Of a stretch of DNA of 32,555 bases, positions 15,329 through 24,168 are shown piece by piece (within the stretch, counting starts at the first letter, position 1; each line of letters opens with the position of its first letter). Made by a program: the position numbers and the translations under genes. The stretch comes from Acidobacteriaceae bacterium (lineage in GTDB: Bacteria > Acidobacteriota > Terriglobia > Terriglobales > Acidobacteriaceae). The notes under the pieces were generated by a model, which had not been told where the DNA came from, did not search any database, and was given only the letters and a program-made list of their open reading frames with translations. The stretch spans positions 233 to 32,787 of the forward strand of contig PKUV01000163.1 in the NCBI GenBank assembly GCA_003131315.1, in the 5' to 3' direction.

Positions 15329-15775
15329 ATGATCGTCAGACTCAAACAAGTTGAATCCAAGTTCGTGTCGGGCTTTTTGCTGCTCACGTTGCTGCTGGGT
15401 ATTTGCTCGGCAGTCCAAGCCCAGCAGAAACCTGAGCAAATTGCGCAGCAGTCCTCGGACTCTTGGCTGGCCTTGGTCGACTCCGGGAAGTATGCGGACA
15501 GTTGGCAGGAAGCCTCACAGATTTTCAAGGCCGCTGTCACCAAGGAGCAGTGGCAAGGCGCGCTGCGGGGAAGCCGCGATCCGTTGGGCAAGCTGCTGTC
15601 GCGCAAGCTCAAGAGCGCCACTTACAAGACAACGCTGCCAGGCGCGCCGGATGGCGAGTATGTGGTGATTCAGTACGAGAGCAGTTTCGAGCACAAGCAG
15701 TCGGCCGTGGAGACGGTCACTCCCATGCTCGACAAAGATGGGAAGTGGAGAGTATCCGGGTACTTCATCAAGTAG
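15329..15775 (+). CDS. Exported DUF4019 protein
   Basis: ATG 15329 follows AAGGAG. The 148-residue product has a signal peptide (FVSGFLLLTLLLGICSAVQAQQ). One small domain follows: DSWLALVDSGKYADSWQEASQIFK, KEQWQGALRGSRDPLGKLLSRKL, then LPGAPDGEYVVIQYESSFEHKQSAVETVTPML and a closing GKWRVSGYFIK. This pattern matches DUF4019, a periplasmic domain of unknown function that is often a single secreted copy. It has its own likely promoter downstream of pspA, so co-regulation with pspA is possible but not shown. Confidence 0.88.
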   Translation: MIVRLKQVESKFVSGFLLLTLLLGICSAVQAQQKPEQIAQQSSDSWLALVDSGKYADSWQEASQIFKAAVTKEQWQGALRGSRDPLGKLLSRKLKSATYKTTLPGAPDGEYVVIQYESSFEHKQSAVETVTPMLDKDGKWRVSGYFIK

Positions 15776-15782
15776 GTAATTT

Positions 15783-15888
15783 GGCGGGTCGCCTCATCTT
15801 CGGCGGGTAAGTATAGCGCGGGTTGTTCTTATTGTTGGTAGCGAAGAAAACGAGGGTGCCCCACTTTTCGCGCTTTTCGAAAAGTGGG
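15783..15888 (+). repeat. Long dispersed repeat, copy A, with covarying hairpin
   Basis: Starts GGCGGGT, continues through CGGCGGGTAAGTATA, GTTGG and CGAGGGTGCCCCA, and ends in an 11-bp stem (15860-15870 with 15878-15888) around the loop CGCTTTT. A related copy of about 100 bp lies inverted at 23971-24067. Confidence 0.8.
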
Positions 15889-16016
15889 CCGCCGGTCGGC
15901 CAGCACCAGAGTGCACTCCGGTTTTACGCCGCCAGCAGTCGAATCTTCATCTTGAGGACTTGCCACTCGTTCACTTTTACCGGACAACGGTAATCCAGGA
16001 TTGCGGATAGTATCCT

Positions 16017-17036
16017 ATGAAAATTCTCTTCATCGGTGGCACCGGAATCATCAGCACCGCCTGCACCACACTCGCCGCCAAGCGCGGCCTCGACCTCACG
16101 CTGCTGAGCCGCGGCCAGTATTCATCGCAGCTTCCGGCTGGCGTCAAAACTCTGATTGCGAACGTGAACGATCCCGCCCTACTCCAGAAACTGGAGCACG
16201 AGTCCTTTGATGCGGTCGTCGACTGGATCGCTTTCACCCCGGCCGACATCGAACGCGATCTCAAGCTGTTCCGGGGACGCACCCGGCAGTTCGTGTTCAT
16301 CAGTTCCACCAGCGCGTATCAGAAGCCGCAGACGCACTACTTGATGACCGAGTCCACTCCGCTGGCCAATCCGCATTGGGACTATTCGCGGAACAAGATT
16401 GCCTGTGAAGAACGGCTGATGCAGGCCTATCGCGAAGAGGGATTTCCCGTGACCATCGTGCGGCCATCGCTCACCTATGGCGATACGCAGATTCCGTTGG
16501 TGCTGAACAGCTGGCAGCAGTCTTACACCGCGGTCGACAGGATGATCCGCGGACAAAAAATGATTGTGCCGGGAGATGGCTCTTCCCTCTGGGTGGTGAC
16601 GCACAATACCGATTTCGCCAAAGGACTAGTCGGCTTGCTCGGCCACCAGCAAGCCATAGGCCACGCGTTTCACATTACGTCGGATGAGGTGCTGACCTGG
16701 GACCAGCTTTTTCGCATCGTCGGCGCCGCCGCCGGCGTGGAACCGCAGTTAGTGCATATTCCATCCGACTTCATTGCCGCGTGCCTGCCCGAAAAGAAGG
16801 GGACATTGATAGGGGATAAGTCCGTGAGCGTGGTCTTCGACAACTCCAAGATCAAACGATTTGTTCCCGGCTACTGCTCCACCACCACTTTCGCCGAAGG
16901 GATTCGACAGTCTCTAGCGTGGTTCAACGCCGATCCTTCCCGCAAACAAATCGACCACCAGGTCAATGCGACCATGGACAAGCTGATCTCCGCCTATGAG
17001 AAAGGAATGAGCGACGCCGTCCGAAGCTTCGCATGA
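16017..17036 (+). CDS. NAD-dependent epimerase/dehydratase (extended SDR)
   Basis: The 339-residue protein begins with a Rossmann dinucleotide motif (ILFIGGTGIIS, G7-G8-T9-G10). It keeps the SDR catalytic pattern: a serine stretch in FISSTSAYQ and Y123-S-R-N-K127. Further on, VRPSLTYGDTQIP and a C-terminal substrate region (YCSTTTFAEGIRQSLAWF) follow the nucleotide-sugar epimerase layout. The exact substrate cannot be read; the domain mix is that of extended or atypical SDRs acting on nucleotide sugars or related carbonyl compounds. The start is ATG 16017 with only a weak ribosome site. It stands alone, converging on rmuC. Confidence 0.85.
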   Translation: MKILFIGGTGIISTACTTLAAKRGLDLTLLSRGQYSSQLPAGVKTLIANVNDPALLQKLEHESFDAVVDWIAFTPADIERDLKLFRGRTRQFVFISSTSAYQKPQTHYLMTESTPLANPHWDYSRNKIACEERLMQAYREEGFPVTIVRPSLTYGDTQIPLVLNSWQQSYTAVDRMIRGQKMIVPGDGSSLWVVTHNTDFAKGLVGLLGHQQAIGHAFHITSDEVLTWDQLFRIVGAAAGVEPQLVHIPSDFIAACLPEKKGTLIGDKSVSVVFDNSKIKRFVPGYCSTTTFAEGIRQSLAWFNADPSRKQIDHQVNATMDKLISAYEKGMSDAVRSFA

Positions 17037-17064
17037 ACCCAGCAGCGGCCCCACCAGCCCAGAC

Positions 17065-18456
17065 TCATCGGCTTGAATCTTCTTTGGGATGCTCTTCTGC
17101 CGTGTAAACTTCCTCCTCAGCCCGCAACAGCGCCAGGGTGCGGGTAGTGGTCTCGATCTGGACCGGTTCCGGCATTTCCCCCGCACTCGCCGCTCCCAAC
17201 TCAGGGAAGCGCCGCGCGGACACCAGAACCCGGCTCTCCAACGAACCAACTGCCTTGTTGTAAGACTCTACCGCCCGGTCCAAGCCCCTCCCTACGGCAT
17301 CGAGATGGCCCGCAAAGATGCGCAAGCGCTCATACAGCTCTTTGCCGAGATCACTGATCTGCTGCGCGTTTTCAGCGATTTTCTCTTGCGTCCATCCGTA
17401 TGCAACCGCCTTGAGGAGCGCAATGAGGGTTGTCGGGGACGCAGGGATTACGCCCTGATTCACTCCATTTTCGATTAAGCCGGGATCCTGTTCGAGTGCG
17501 GCGCTGAAGAAGGTTTCTCCGGGTAGAAACATGACTACGAATTCGGGAGCAGGCTGAAACTGGTCGGCATAGGATTTCGACCCAAGCTTGGCCATGTGCC
17601 CTCGAACCTGCCGAGCGTGTTCGAGCAATTTTGCTTTCCGGACTTCATCATCGGTTGTTTCCACCGCATCCAGGTAGGCCTGCAGCGGTGTTTTGGCGTC
17701 AACCACGATATTCTTCCCGCCAGGCAGCTTCACCACTAGATCGGGACGCAACCGGCCGTCGATCGTGTTAGCGGATACTTGTTCCTCGAAGTCGCAGTAG
17801 CTCAGCATTCCTGCAATCTCGACAACCCGTTTCAACTGGATCTCTCCCCAGCGGCCACGGACCGTAGGTGTGCGCAGAGCCTTCACTAGGTTTCCGGTCT
17901 CGCTGCGTAACTGCTCCTGCGTTGAAATCAATGACTGGACTTGCGCGGTAAGAGTTCCGTAGGCTTGGCTTCGCTCCTTCTCGATCTGCTGGATCTGGGC
18001 GTCAACCTTAGTTAGAGATTCCTTGATCGGCGACACCAGGCCTTCCACGGCCTTCTGGCGGGCTTCTAAATCTCCCTTCGCCTCGGCTTGATACTTATCC
18101 AGGCGCGTCCTTGCCAGCTGCAAGAAGGATTCGTTGTTGCTGCTTAGGGCGTCAGCGGCCAAGGCTTGGAAAGCTTGGCGTAGTTCCGCCGACGCAGAAT
18201 TTAGAAGTTGGAGCTTTTCCGCACCCGTCTTGCGCTCTTCTTGCAGTGTGGAATTGAGTCCTGCAACTTCAGCCCTAAGGCCTGAGTTATTGGAGTTCGC
18301 CGTTCTGAGTTCTTCTCGCACACCGGTTAGCGTATGCCCCAGAGTCGATACTTGCTCCCCTAGCACGGCGGATCTGGTTCGCAAAACCAACCACGAGACA
18401 ACGCCCCCCAGCACAGCGGAAATAGTCGCCAGGGCCAGTATCGAAAGGCTAACCAT
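17065..18456 (-). CDS. rmuC: RmuC-family protein
   Basis: RmuC proteins are membrane-anchored, nuclease-like coiled-coil proteins linked to limiting DNA inversion and recombination. The 463-residue product (ATG 18456, GGAGG 7 nt upstream) has an N-terminal helix ([22 protein letters not shown]) and a long coiled coil (about 25-190). The RmuC domain follows: [24 protein letters not shown], then [26 protein letters not shown] with the nuclease-like D...DAK pattern, and [10 protein letters not shown]. The upstream frame to 18555 lies inside another gene's region and is rejected. Its start overlaps the small coiled-coil gene upstream by 8 nt, so the two are coupled. Confidence 0.94.
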   Translation of the reverse strand: MVSLSILALATISAVLGGVVSWLVLRTRSAVLGEQVSTLGHTLTGVREELRTANSNNSGLRAEVAGLNSTLQEERKTGAEKLQLLNSASAELRQAFQALAADALSSNNESFLQLARTRLDKYQAEAKGDLEARQKAVEGLVSPIKESLTKVDAQIQQIEKERSQAYGTLTAQVQSLISTQEQLRSETGNLVKALRTPTVRGRWGEIQLKRVVEIAGMLSYCDFEEQVSANTIDGRLRPDLVVKLPGGKNIVVDAKTPLQAYLDAVETTDDEVRKAKLLEHARQVRGHMAKLGSKSYADQFQPAPEFVVMFLPGETFFSAALEQDPGLIENGVNQGVIPASPTTLIALLKAVAYGWTQEKIAENAQQISDLGKELYERLRIFAGHLDAVGRGLDRAVESYNKAVGSLESRVLVSARRFPELGAASAGEMPEPVQIETTTRTLALLRAEEEVYTAEEHPKEDSSR

Positions 18457-18670
18457 GGCGGGCCTCCATCTGCTCCAGCCTACTGGCCATATCGGCAGTA
18501 GCGGCACTGAACTTCTGGCCGAGGGAAGTACTAAGCCTTTCGAGCTGACCTGCAACTTCCGCCTTTACATCCATTTGCGCGGCAGCCGAAACGCGGCGCA
18601 GCAGAACCGCCGAGAACCCAAGCAGGACAAGGGTTCCGACGAGCACGGTAACCAGCAGTATGGTCTCCAT
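18449..18670 (-). CDS. Small membrane coiled-coil protein coupled to rmuC
   Basis: The 73-residue product has one N-terminal helix ([21 protein letters not shown]), then an amphipathic stretch ([37 protein letters not shown]) likely to form a coiled coil. The stop codon TAG lies within the first bases of rmuC (8-nt overlap), which indicates translational coupling. The topology copies the N-terminus of RmuC itself, so it may pair with RmuC. That is inference; I do not recognise a named family. The ribosome site is weak. Confidence 0.68.
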   Translation of the reverse strand: METILLVTVLVGTLVLLGFSAVLLRRVSAAAQMDVKAEVAGQLERLSTSLGQKFSAATADMASRLEQMEARHG

Positions 18671-18765
18671 AGTAAGTAGCTGAGCTGAATTCTAGAGGTT
18701 AGCGTGAGAGATGGAAAGCGGAACTTTGCCGGCGATCCCCGCGCCGAATCGCCAACCACACAATT

Positions 18766-19689
18766 ATGCTTCGGGCCCTGGCGGTTTCATTCGCGATGTT
18801 GGCGGTAAATCCCGGACCCTGCGCGGCACAAACGACTGCGCCAGCAGTCGCAGTTCGCAACGACTCTCGCAGCAACTCTCGCAACGACGTTAGCACCAAG
18901 CAGCCCGCCCCCCACTCGAACTCGGCGGTCGGATCATCTCCTGGTGAGGACTCCGCCGCCGAGAACGAACTTTTGCAAGCGGCAAACAAGAGCCGCGAAC
19001 TAGCCGGCGTGCCGCCGTTGCGCATGGAAGAGAGTCTGCGCGAAGCGGCGCGAGCGCACGCCCGGCGGATGGTTGAGAGCGAGCGTCTGGAGCATCAGTT
19101 GTCCGGTGAGTCCTCCCTACTCGAAAGAATTGCCCAGGTCAGCCCGCTGAAGGGCGCGCTGAAAATCGATCGCGCCGGCGAGAATATCGCCCACGCCACT
19201 TGCGCTCCGGGCGCGAATGAAGCCCTGATGCGCTCGGCTCCGCACCGGCAGAACCTGCTTGATCGCGGATTCAATGTCGCGGGCATCGCAGCCATCTGGA
19301 GCCAAGGCAAACTGTACGTGGTCCAGGATTTCGCGCACGAGGTCCCGTCGTATTCCGCGCAGCAGAGCGAAAAACTGGTGGGCCGGGCCGTCGATGAGAT
19401 GCGTCAACAATCAGGACTGCCGGAACTCGTCCAACTCACGCCGCCGAATCTTGACGAGGCCGCCTGCTCGCTAGCACGAGAGAACCGTCCGAACGCCCAC
19501 CTGCTCGCAACCGCCTACGACAATCGAAAAATTATTGCCTACACGCAGAGCCGTCCGGAAGTCCTGCCGCAAGGCGCCCTGCGTCTGCTGCGCGACCCCG
19601 GCGTTCGCCAGTTTGCGGTAGGCTCCTGCTACGCGCGCAATGCGGCGTATCCGACTGGGACTTACTGGGTCGCGATTCTTCTCTACTGA
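18766..19689 (+). CDS. Secreted CAP/SCP-domain protein
   Basis: The 307-residue product has a signal peptide (LAVSFAMLAVNPGPCAAQ) and a low-complexity Asn/Ser/Arg linker to about residue 65. A CAP domain of the bacterial SCP/YkwD type follows at about 67-190. Recognisable pieces are NKSRELAGVPPLRMEESLREAARAHA, the RLEHQ histidine, GENIAHA, and MRSAPHRQNLLDRGFNVAGIAA followed by KLYVVQDFA. The remaining 110 residues have no clear match. CAP proteins are secreted, with varied and mostly unknown roles in bacteria. The start ATG 18766 lacks a visible ribosome site. Confidence 0.85.
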   Translation: MLRALAVSFAMLAVNPGPCAAQTTAPAVAVRNDSRSNSRNDVSTKQPAPHSNSAVGSSPGEDSAAENELLQAANKSRELAGVPPLRMEESLREAARAHARRMVESERLEHQLSGESSLLERIAQVSPLKGALKIDRAGENIAHATCAPGANEALMRSAPHRQNLLDRGFNVAGIAAIWSQGKLYVVQDFAHEVPSYSAQQSEKLVGRAVDEMRQQSGLPELVQLTPPNLDEAACSLARENRPNAHLLATAYDNRKIIAYTQSRPEVLPQGALRLLRDPGVRQFAVGSCYARNAAYPTGTYWVAILLY

Positions 19690-19743
19690 TCCTTCTCTGT
19701 TGAGATTGTTTATTTTCTGAGGATTCCGACATGCTCGCGGCAT

Positions 19744-19770
19744 GCGCGGACAGGAGTGTCCGCGCCACAC
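19744..19770. repeat. GCGGACAGGAGTGTCCGC dispersed repeat
   Basis: A short palindromic word (GCGGACA...TGTCCGC) followed by GCCACA. A second copy, with two changes that break the palindrome, lies at 30475-30501. Confidence 0.75.
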
Positions 19771-19808
19771 AAGCGTTGTGCTAACCTGCGAACATCTGGC
19801 TCGCCCGT

Positions 19809-20744
19809 ATGGAACATGCTCAGCGAATCCGCATCGGGACTGCCGGCTGGTCGTACAAAGACTGGGACGGGATTCTGTATCCGCCGGAAGTGACGCGGAA
19901 GAAAGTGCATCCGGTCGAATTTCTGGCGAGATTCTTCGACGTCATCGAAATCAACACGTCGTTTTATGGACACATACGCCCGGAACTGGGGCGACTGTGG
20001 TCGCGGAAGGCAGCGGCGGTCAATTCAAATTTTCTTTTCACCGCGAAGCTGCACCGGTCGTTCACACATTCTCCACTGGCGGTGATGGAACCAACTTCGG
20101 CGGCCAGCATCCGGCCGAATGACCTGGACGAACGACTTGCCCGCGAGGGTCTGGACTCGCTGGCCGCGGAAGGCAAGCTGGGCGCGCTGCTCATCCAGTT
20201 CCCCGTTTCGTTCAAGAACACCAGTCTGAACCGCGAATACCTGGAGCTGTTGCTGCGGCAGTTCATCGAGTATCCGCGAGTGGTAGAAGTTCGGCACGAG
20301 AGCTGGAACCAGCCGGAAACGATCGCCGAATTCATGCGCCACAACGTCGGTTTCTGCAACATCGATCAGCCGCTGCTGGGCCGTTCGCTCGCGCCGACCG
20401 AGCATGTCACGTCGGGCGTCGGATACGTCCGCCTGCACGGCCGCAACTACGAACAGTGGTTCGACAGCGACAACCGCGACGACCGTTACAACTATCTCTA
20501 CAAGCCCGCGGAATTGGAGAAGTGGAAAGAAAAAGTGGAGATCATCGCGCAGAAAGCCGAGTCGACGTTCGTGATTGCGAACAATCACTTTCAGGCCAAG
20601 GCCGCCGTGAACGCGCTGGAGCTAAGGCATCTGCTGGACGGAAAGAAAGTGCGCGCCCCGGAGACGCTGGTGAGACACTATCCCGAACTGAGGGAGATGG
20701 TTGAGGTCGAAGATACGGGAGGGAATTGTTCGCTGTTGGGGTGA
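19809..20744 (+). CDS. DUF72 (YecE-like) protein
   Basis: The 311-residue product shows the DUF72 TIM-barrel signature. It opens RIGTAGWSYKDWDGILYPP, continues with FDVIEINTSFYGHI, FLFTAKLHRSFTH and GALLIQFPVSF, then VVEVRHESWN and VGYVRLHGRNYEQW, and ends with FVIANNHFQAKAAVNALEL. The family is widespread; its biochemical role is not settled. The length is slightly above the usual 240-280 residues, with an acidic C-terminal extension. ATG 19809 is the start; its ribosome site is poor. It stands alone between a dispersed repeat and the chloride channel gene. Confidence 0.92.
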   Translation: MEHAQRIRIGTAGWSYKDWDGILYPPEVTRKKVHPVEFLARFFDVIEINTSFYGHIRPELGRLWSRKAAAVNSNFLFTAKLHRSFTHSPLAVMEPTSAASIRPNDLDERLAREGLDSLAAEGKLGALLIQFPVSFKNTSLNREYLELLLRQFIEYPRVVEVRHESWNQPETIAEFMRHNVGFCNIDQPLLGRSLAPTEHVTSGVGYVRLHGRNYEQWFDSDNRDDRYNYLYKPAELEKWKEKVEIIAQKAESTFVIANNHFQAKAAVNALELRHLLDGKKVRAPETLVRHYPELREMVEVEDTGGNCSLLG

Positions 20745-20832
20745 GGGCAAACGTGGCACCTGGTTTTCCTTTCTTCCAAGAACCTAGGCGCTAATCCAGT
20801 GCGGTATTCTTTCGAGAGGAAATTCCCGAACC

Positions 20833-22563
20833 ATGAGTGAAACCGTCCAGACGACGAGTGGGAGTGGTTGGAAAGCCTGGCTTTTACTTCGCGCAGCCGA
20901 ACTGCGGCAACGCGAGGGTCAGGTCTTTCTGGTCCTGGCGCTGGTGATCGGCGCATTGACGGGCTTGGCGGTCGTCGCCTTCATCCTGCTGACCGAACGC
21001 CTGGGAATGCGGTTGTATCCGGTAGGCGGCGCGCCCTGGCGGCGGGTGCTGTTCCCGGTCGTCGGCTCGCTCGGCATCGGCTATCTGCTGTATCGCTACT
21101 TCCCTGACGCCCGGGGCAGCGGAGTACCGCAGACTAAGGCTGCGCTGTTCGCCCGCGAAGGGCGCATCACGCTGCGCACCGTGCTGGGCAAGTTTTTCTG
21201 CACGTCGGCAACGCTCGCCAGCGGAATTCCGCTGGGACGCGAAGGGCCTTCGGTTCAAGTGGGCGCGGGCATTGGTTCCGTGCTCGGACTCTCCCTCGGC
21301 CTGCGCACCGAGCAAGTAAAGAAGCTGATCCCGGTGGGAGCGGCGGCGGCCATTGCAGCCGCGTTTAATATGCCTCTGGCCGCGGTGGTGTTCTCGCTGG
21401 AAGAGATTGTGGGCGATCTCCACGCGCCAGTAATGGGCGCCGTGGTGCTGGCCTCGGCGACGGCGTGGATGGTGCTGCGCGTGTCGCTCGGCAACAATCC
21501 TCTGTTCAAGGTTCCGCAATATCAACTGGTCCACCCCGCGGAGTTTGCGGTGTATGCGGTGCTGGGCGTGGCCGGCGGTTTGGTTTCGGTGGCCTTCACA
21601 AAACTCTTGCTCGGCATGCGGGCGCGCTTCCGGCGGTTCCCGGCAAGAACGGTTTGGTTCCAACCGCTGGCGGGCGGGTTGCTGGTCGGCGTGATGGGTT
21701 GGTTTGTGCCGCAGGTTCTGGGCGTCGGTTATGGCTTCGTCGGCGACGCGTTGAACGGAAAGATGGCGTTCCAACTCATGGTGCTGCTGATAGTGCTGAA
21801 ACTTCTCGCGGTTACCACAAGTTATGCTTCGGGCAACGCGGGCGGCATCTTCGGACCATCCTTGTTTATCGGCGCCATGTTGGGAGGAACGGTGGGGACG
21901 GTGGCCCATCACTTGTTCCCCGCGTACACCGCGACGCCGGGCGCCTACGCGCTGGTGGGGATGGGTGCGGTTTTCGCGGGGATCGTGCGCGCTCCCATGA
22001 CCTCGGTATTGATGATCTTCGAGATGACGCAGGATTATGCGGTGATCGTCCCGCTGATGATTGCGAATCTGGTGAGTCTATTCATTGCTTCGCGATTGCA
22101 GCATGAGCCCATCTACGAAGCCCTGGCCGTGCAGGATGGCATCCACCTGCCGAAGTCGGAGACGCACCGACGACATGGTCAATGTCAGGTAGTAAGAGTA
22201 ATGCAAACGGCGAGCCAGTTGCTGCCTGCCGAAATCACGGTTCGGGAAGCGCTGGAGCGGGTGCACGCGAGTGAAGCCCGAACCTGGCTGGTTACGGATC
22301 GACGAGGCGTGATTGGCGTGATCAACCTTGCGAGGCTGGAGCGTGAACTGGTCGAAGATGCGGATAAGAAGCTCGGTGAGTTGGTGGATGCGCTGTTTTT
22401 TCCCCACGTCCACCCGGACCAGGGGCTTGATTTGGCGCTCGAGCGCATGGGCGCAAACCAGATCGAAATTTTGCCGGTGGTGAACCGCGCGGATGTGCAC
22501 AAGCTGGAAGGAAGCGTTACGCTGCGGGATGTGCTGGACGCGTATGGGGTGAGCCGCGCTTAA
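20833..22563 (+). CDS. CLC-type chloride channel/transporter with CBS domains
   Basis: The 576-residue protein has the CLC membrane core (about 30-430) with its three selectivity-filter motifs: GSGVPQ (about 95), G135-R-E137-G-P139 with the gating glutamate, and GIFGPSLFIGA. The helix PLAAVVFSLEEIVG keeps the intracellular proton glutamate position seen in Cl-/H+ antiporters of the ClcA type, so exchange rather than a pure channel is likely. Two CBS units follow (about 450-575), which usually tune CLC activity by nucleotide binding. A GAGAGGAAA stretch upstream may serve as the ribosome site. It is a single-gene unit. Confidence 0.95.
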   Translation: MSETVQTTSGSGWKAWLLLRAAELRQREGQVFLVLALVIGALTGLAVVAFILLTERLGMRLYPVGGAPWRRVLFPVVGSLGIGYLLYRYFPDARGSGVPQTKAALFAREGRITLRTVLGKFFCTSATLASGIPLGREGPSVQVGAGIGSVLGLSLGLRTEQVKKLIPVGAAAAIAAAFNMPLAAVVFSLEEIVGDLHAPVMGAVVLASATAWMVLRVSLGNNPLFKVPQYQLVHPAEFAVYAVLGVAGGLVSVAFTKLLLGMRARFRRFPARTVWFQPLAGGLLVGVMGWFVPQVLGVGYGFVGDALNGKMAFQLMVLLIVLKLLAVTTSYASGNAGGIFGPSLFIGAMLGGTVGTVAHHLFPAYTATPGAYALVGMGAVFAGIVRAPMTSVLMIFEMTQDYAVIVPLMIANLVSLFIASRLQHEPIYEALAVQDGIHLPKSETHRRHGQCQVVRVMQTASQLLPAEITVREALERVHASEARTWLVTDRRGVIGVINLARLERELVEDADKKLGELVDALFFPHVHPDQGLDLALERMGANQIEILPVVNRADVHKLEGSVTLRDVLDAYGVSRA

Positions 22564-22610
22564 GCGGGCCAGCCGGCATTCGCAAGGGGGCCGCGCCGCG
22601 GAGTCCCCGC

Positions 22611-22994
22611 TCACGGCTCCTGCATGCACCGAGCATTCGGAGGATTTGCCGTGGGAACAGCCTTCGATTCGTCGAGATTCACCTTCAACCATTGCCGGAG
22701 CGGCAGCAGAGCTTTCATCCCATGTTCCTGCACGGTCCGCGTGAACCTGCCGGCCACGACTTGAAGCGACTGCCAGGCATCGAATGTCTGAGTCGTTCCA
22801 TCGCGCGGGAATGAGACGACTGTATGAGCGGGGCCTCCAGTAAGCGGTATAGCGAGTTCTGATGGCCGGGGACCCGCGGGCGGGCTCCTTAATTCAGGAG
22901 CATCGAGAATCTGGCGAAGTGAAGTGATCTGGCGGGTGGAAGTGCTCCCGATGAAAATCGTTTCACAGTGTCGCGAACAGGCGAGACGGGTGTA
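22611..22994 (-). pseudogene. Remnant of a protein-coding gene, 5' part missing
   Basis: On the minus strand about 128 codons are open between a TAG (22995-22997) and a TGA (22611-22613). No ATG, GTG or TTG lies near the 5' end. The translation has coding character: IFIGSTSTRQITSLRQILDA, then SELAIPLTGG and HTVVSFPRDGTTQTFDAWQ, then QVVAGRFTRTVQEHGMKALL and PLRQWLKVNLDES. I recognise no family. It looks like the C-terminal part of a gene whose start was lost. The SYLF gene's leader takes up the sequence just upstream. Confidence 0.5.
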
Positions 22995-23055
22995 CTATGG
23001 TGCCGTTTTCGAGATCAAAATGGTTGAGTAACCTAACATTTCCTGGAGGAATTTT

Positions 23056-23769
23056 ATGAAAAAAATCACCGCGTGTTTCCTGGCGGTAGTGCTGCTGGGA
23101 GCGTCCGCGTTCGCGGCTAAGGACGGGAAGGAACAAGAACGCGTGAAGGAGGCAGGCGAGGTGCTGAAAGAGATTCTGAACATTCCCGACGACATCCCCC
23201 AGGACCTGCTGGATAAGGCCGAGTGCGTGATCATATTGCCCTCTGTGAAAAAGGGAGCGTTTGGAGTGGGTGGCAGTTACGGCCGTGGCGTGATGATTTG
23301 CCGAAGCGGCGAGCATTACACGGGAAAGTGGGGAGCTCCTGCCCTGTATGCGCTTGAGGGAATCAGCATCGGGTTTCAACTGGGCGGCCAAGCCACCGAC
23401 TTTGTGCTTCTGGTAATGAACCCCAAAGGCGCGCGATCATTGCTTTCCAGCAAGGTGAAGCTGGGCGCCGATGCCTCCGCCGCCGCCGGCCCAAAAGGAC
23501 GCACGGCCGAGGGCGCGACGGACGTCGTCATGAACGCGGAGATTCTCTCTTACTCGCGTAATAAGGGACTGTTCGCAGGAATCTCGCTTGAAGGCTCGAC
23601 TCTGCGTTCCGACGGCAGCGCCAACGAGAATCTCTATGGAAGAAAATTGAGCGCCAAGGAAATCATCCGCGGGGGGAAGGTCGGCATTCCGGCGTGCGCG
23701 CATGAGCTGGTTTCTCGGCTGGATTCGAAGTCGCCCAAGAACAAGTCAGAGTCGAAGTCGCTGGAATAG
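23056..23769 (+). CDS. Exported SYLF-domain lipid-binding protein
   Basis: ATG 23056 follows GGAGGA 7 nt upstream. The 237-residue product has a clear signal peptide (KKITACFLAVVLLGASAFAA) and then a SYLF (Ysc84/DUF500) domain. The motifs are LNIPDDIPQDLLDKAECVIILPSVKKGAFGVGG, YGRGVMICRSG, WGAPALYALEGISIGFQLGGQATDFVLLVMN, then LGADASAAAGPKGR and ILSYSRNKGLFAGISLEGSTLR. In other organisms this domain binds phosphoinositides or membranes; the bacterial role is unclear. A Lys/Ser-rich tail ends the protein. Divergent from the gene remnant at 22611. Confidence 0.93.
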   Translation: MKKITACFLAVVLLGASAFAAKDGKEQERVKEAGEVLKEILNIPDDIPQDLLDKAECVIILPSVKKGAFGVGGSYGRGVMICRSGEHYTGKWGAPALYALEGISIGFQLGGQATDFVLLVMNPKGARSLLSSKVKLGADASAAAGPKGRTAEGATDVVMNAEILSYSRNKGLFAGISLEGSTLRSDGSANENLYGRKLSAKEIIRGGKVGIPACAHELVSRLDSKSPKNKSESKSLE

Positions 23770-24168
23770 CACATTTCTCGGGGTCGAAACCCAGCAGGTG
23801 CGATGATCGCAAAGCCGAAGACTCTGGCTCCCTGGCGGGTGGTCCACGTCTCCGGCAGGAGTAGGCAATTTCGAGAGTGCGTCGCAAACAACGTTTATAG
23901 GCCATCTAAACGATAAGTTTTTTGATGCCACATCTAGTTAGAATCTTGAGTCTGGATTTTTCGCAGCTTCAAACCGCGAAAACTGGGGCACCCTCGCTTC
24001 CTTCTCTGCCAACACTTAAGAGAAACGTCGGTTATACTTACCCGCCGGAGAAGGGGGCCACCCGCCATTACAAAATTGTATACACAGAAGAGTCTCGCTG
24101 GCGTCACATGGCTGGCCGACTTCCTCGATGCACGGCTATTGTGGTGCCAGTAACCTAAACTTAGTCTT
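23770..24168. other. Intergenic region with inverted repeats, no gene
   Basis: No convincing gene lies between the SYLF gene and the convergent phosphatase. It holds a 27-bp element GGCGGGTGGTCCACG... (23835-23861), and the same element inverted and extended as repeat copy B at 23971-24067. Together they bound about 230 bp. Confidence 0.65.
23971..24067 (-). repeat. Long dispersed repeat, copy B
   Basis: Read on the minus strand it starts GGCGGGTGGCCC, then CGGCGGGTAAGTATA, GTTGG and GCGAGGGTGCCCCA, ending TTTTCGCGG. It aligns with copy A (15783-15888) with a one-base length difference in the first block and another in the middle. The hairpin end is decayed compared with copy A. Confidence 0.78.

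Noticed and set aside
20884-21912. 342-codon minus-strand frame opposite the chloride channel
   Set aside because: His/Gln/Arg-rich shadow of a GC-rich membrane gene.
23770-24168. tRNA or small RNA gene
   Set aside because: No cloverleaf or other recognisable RNA fold was found by eye; the palindromic content is explained by the dispersed repeats.
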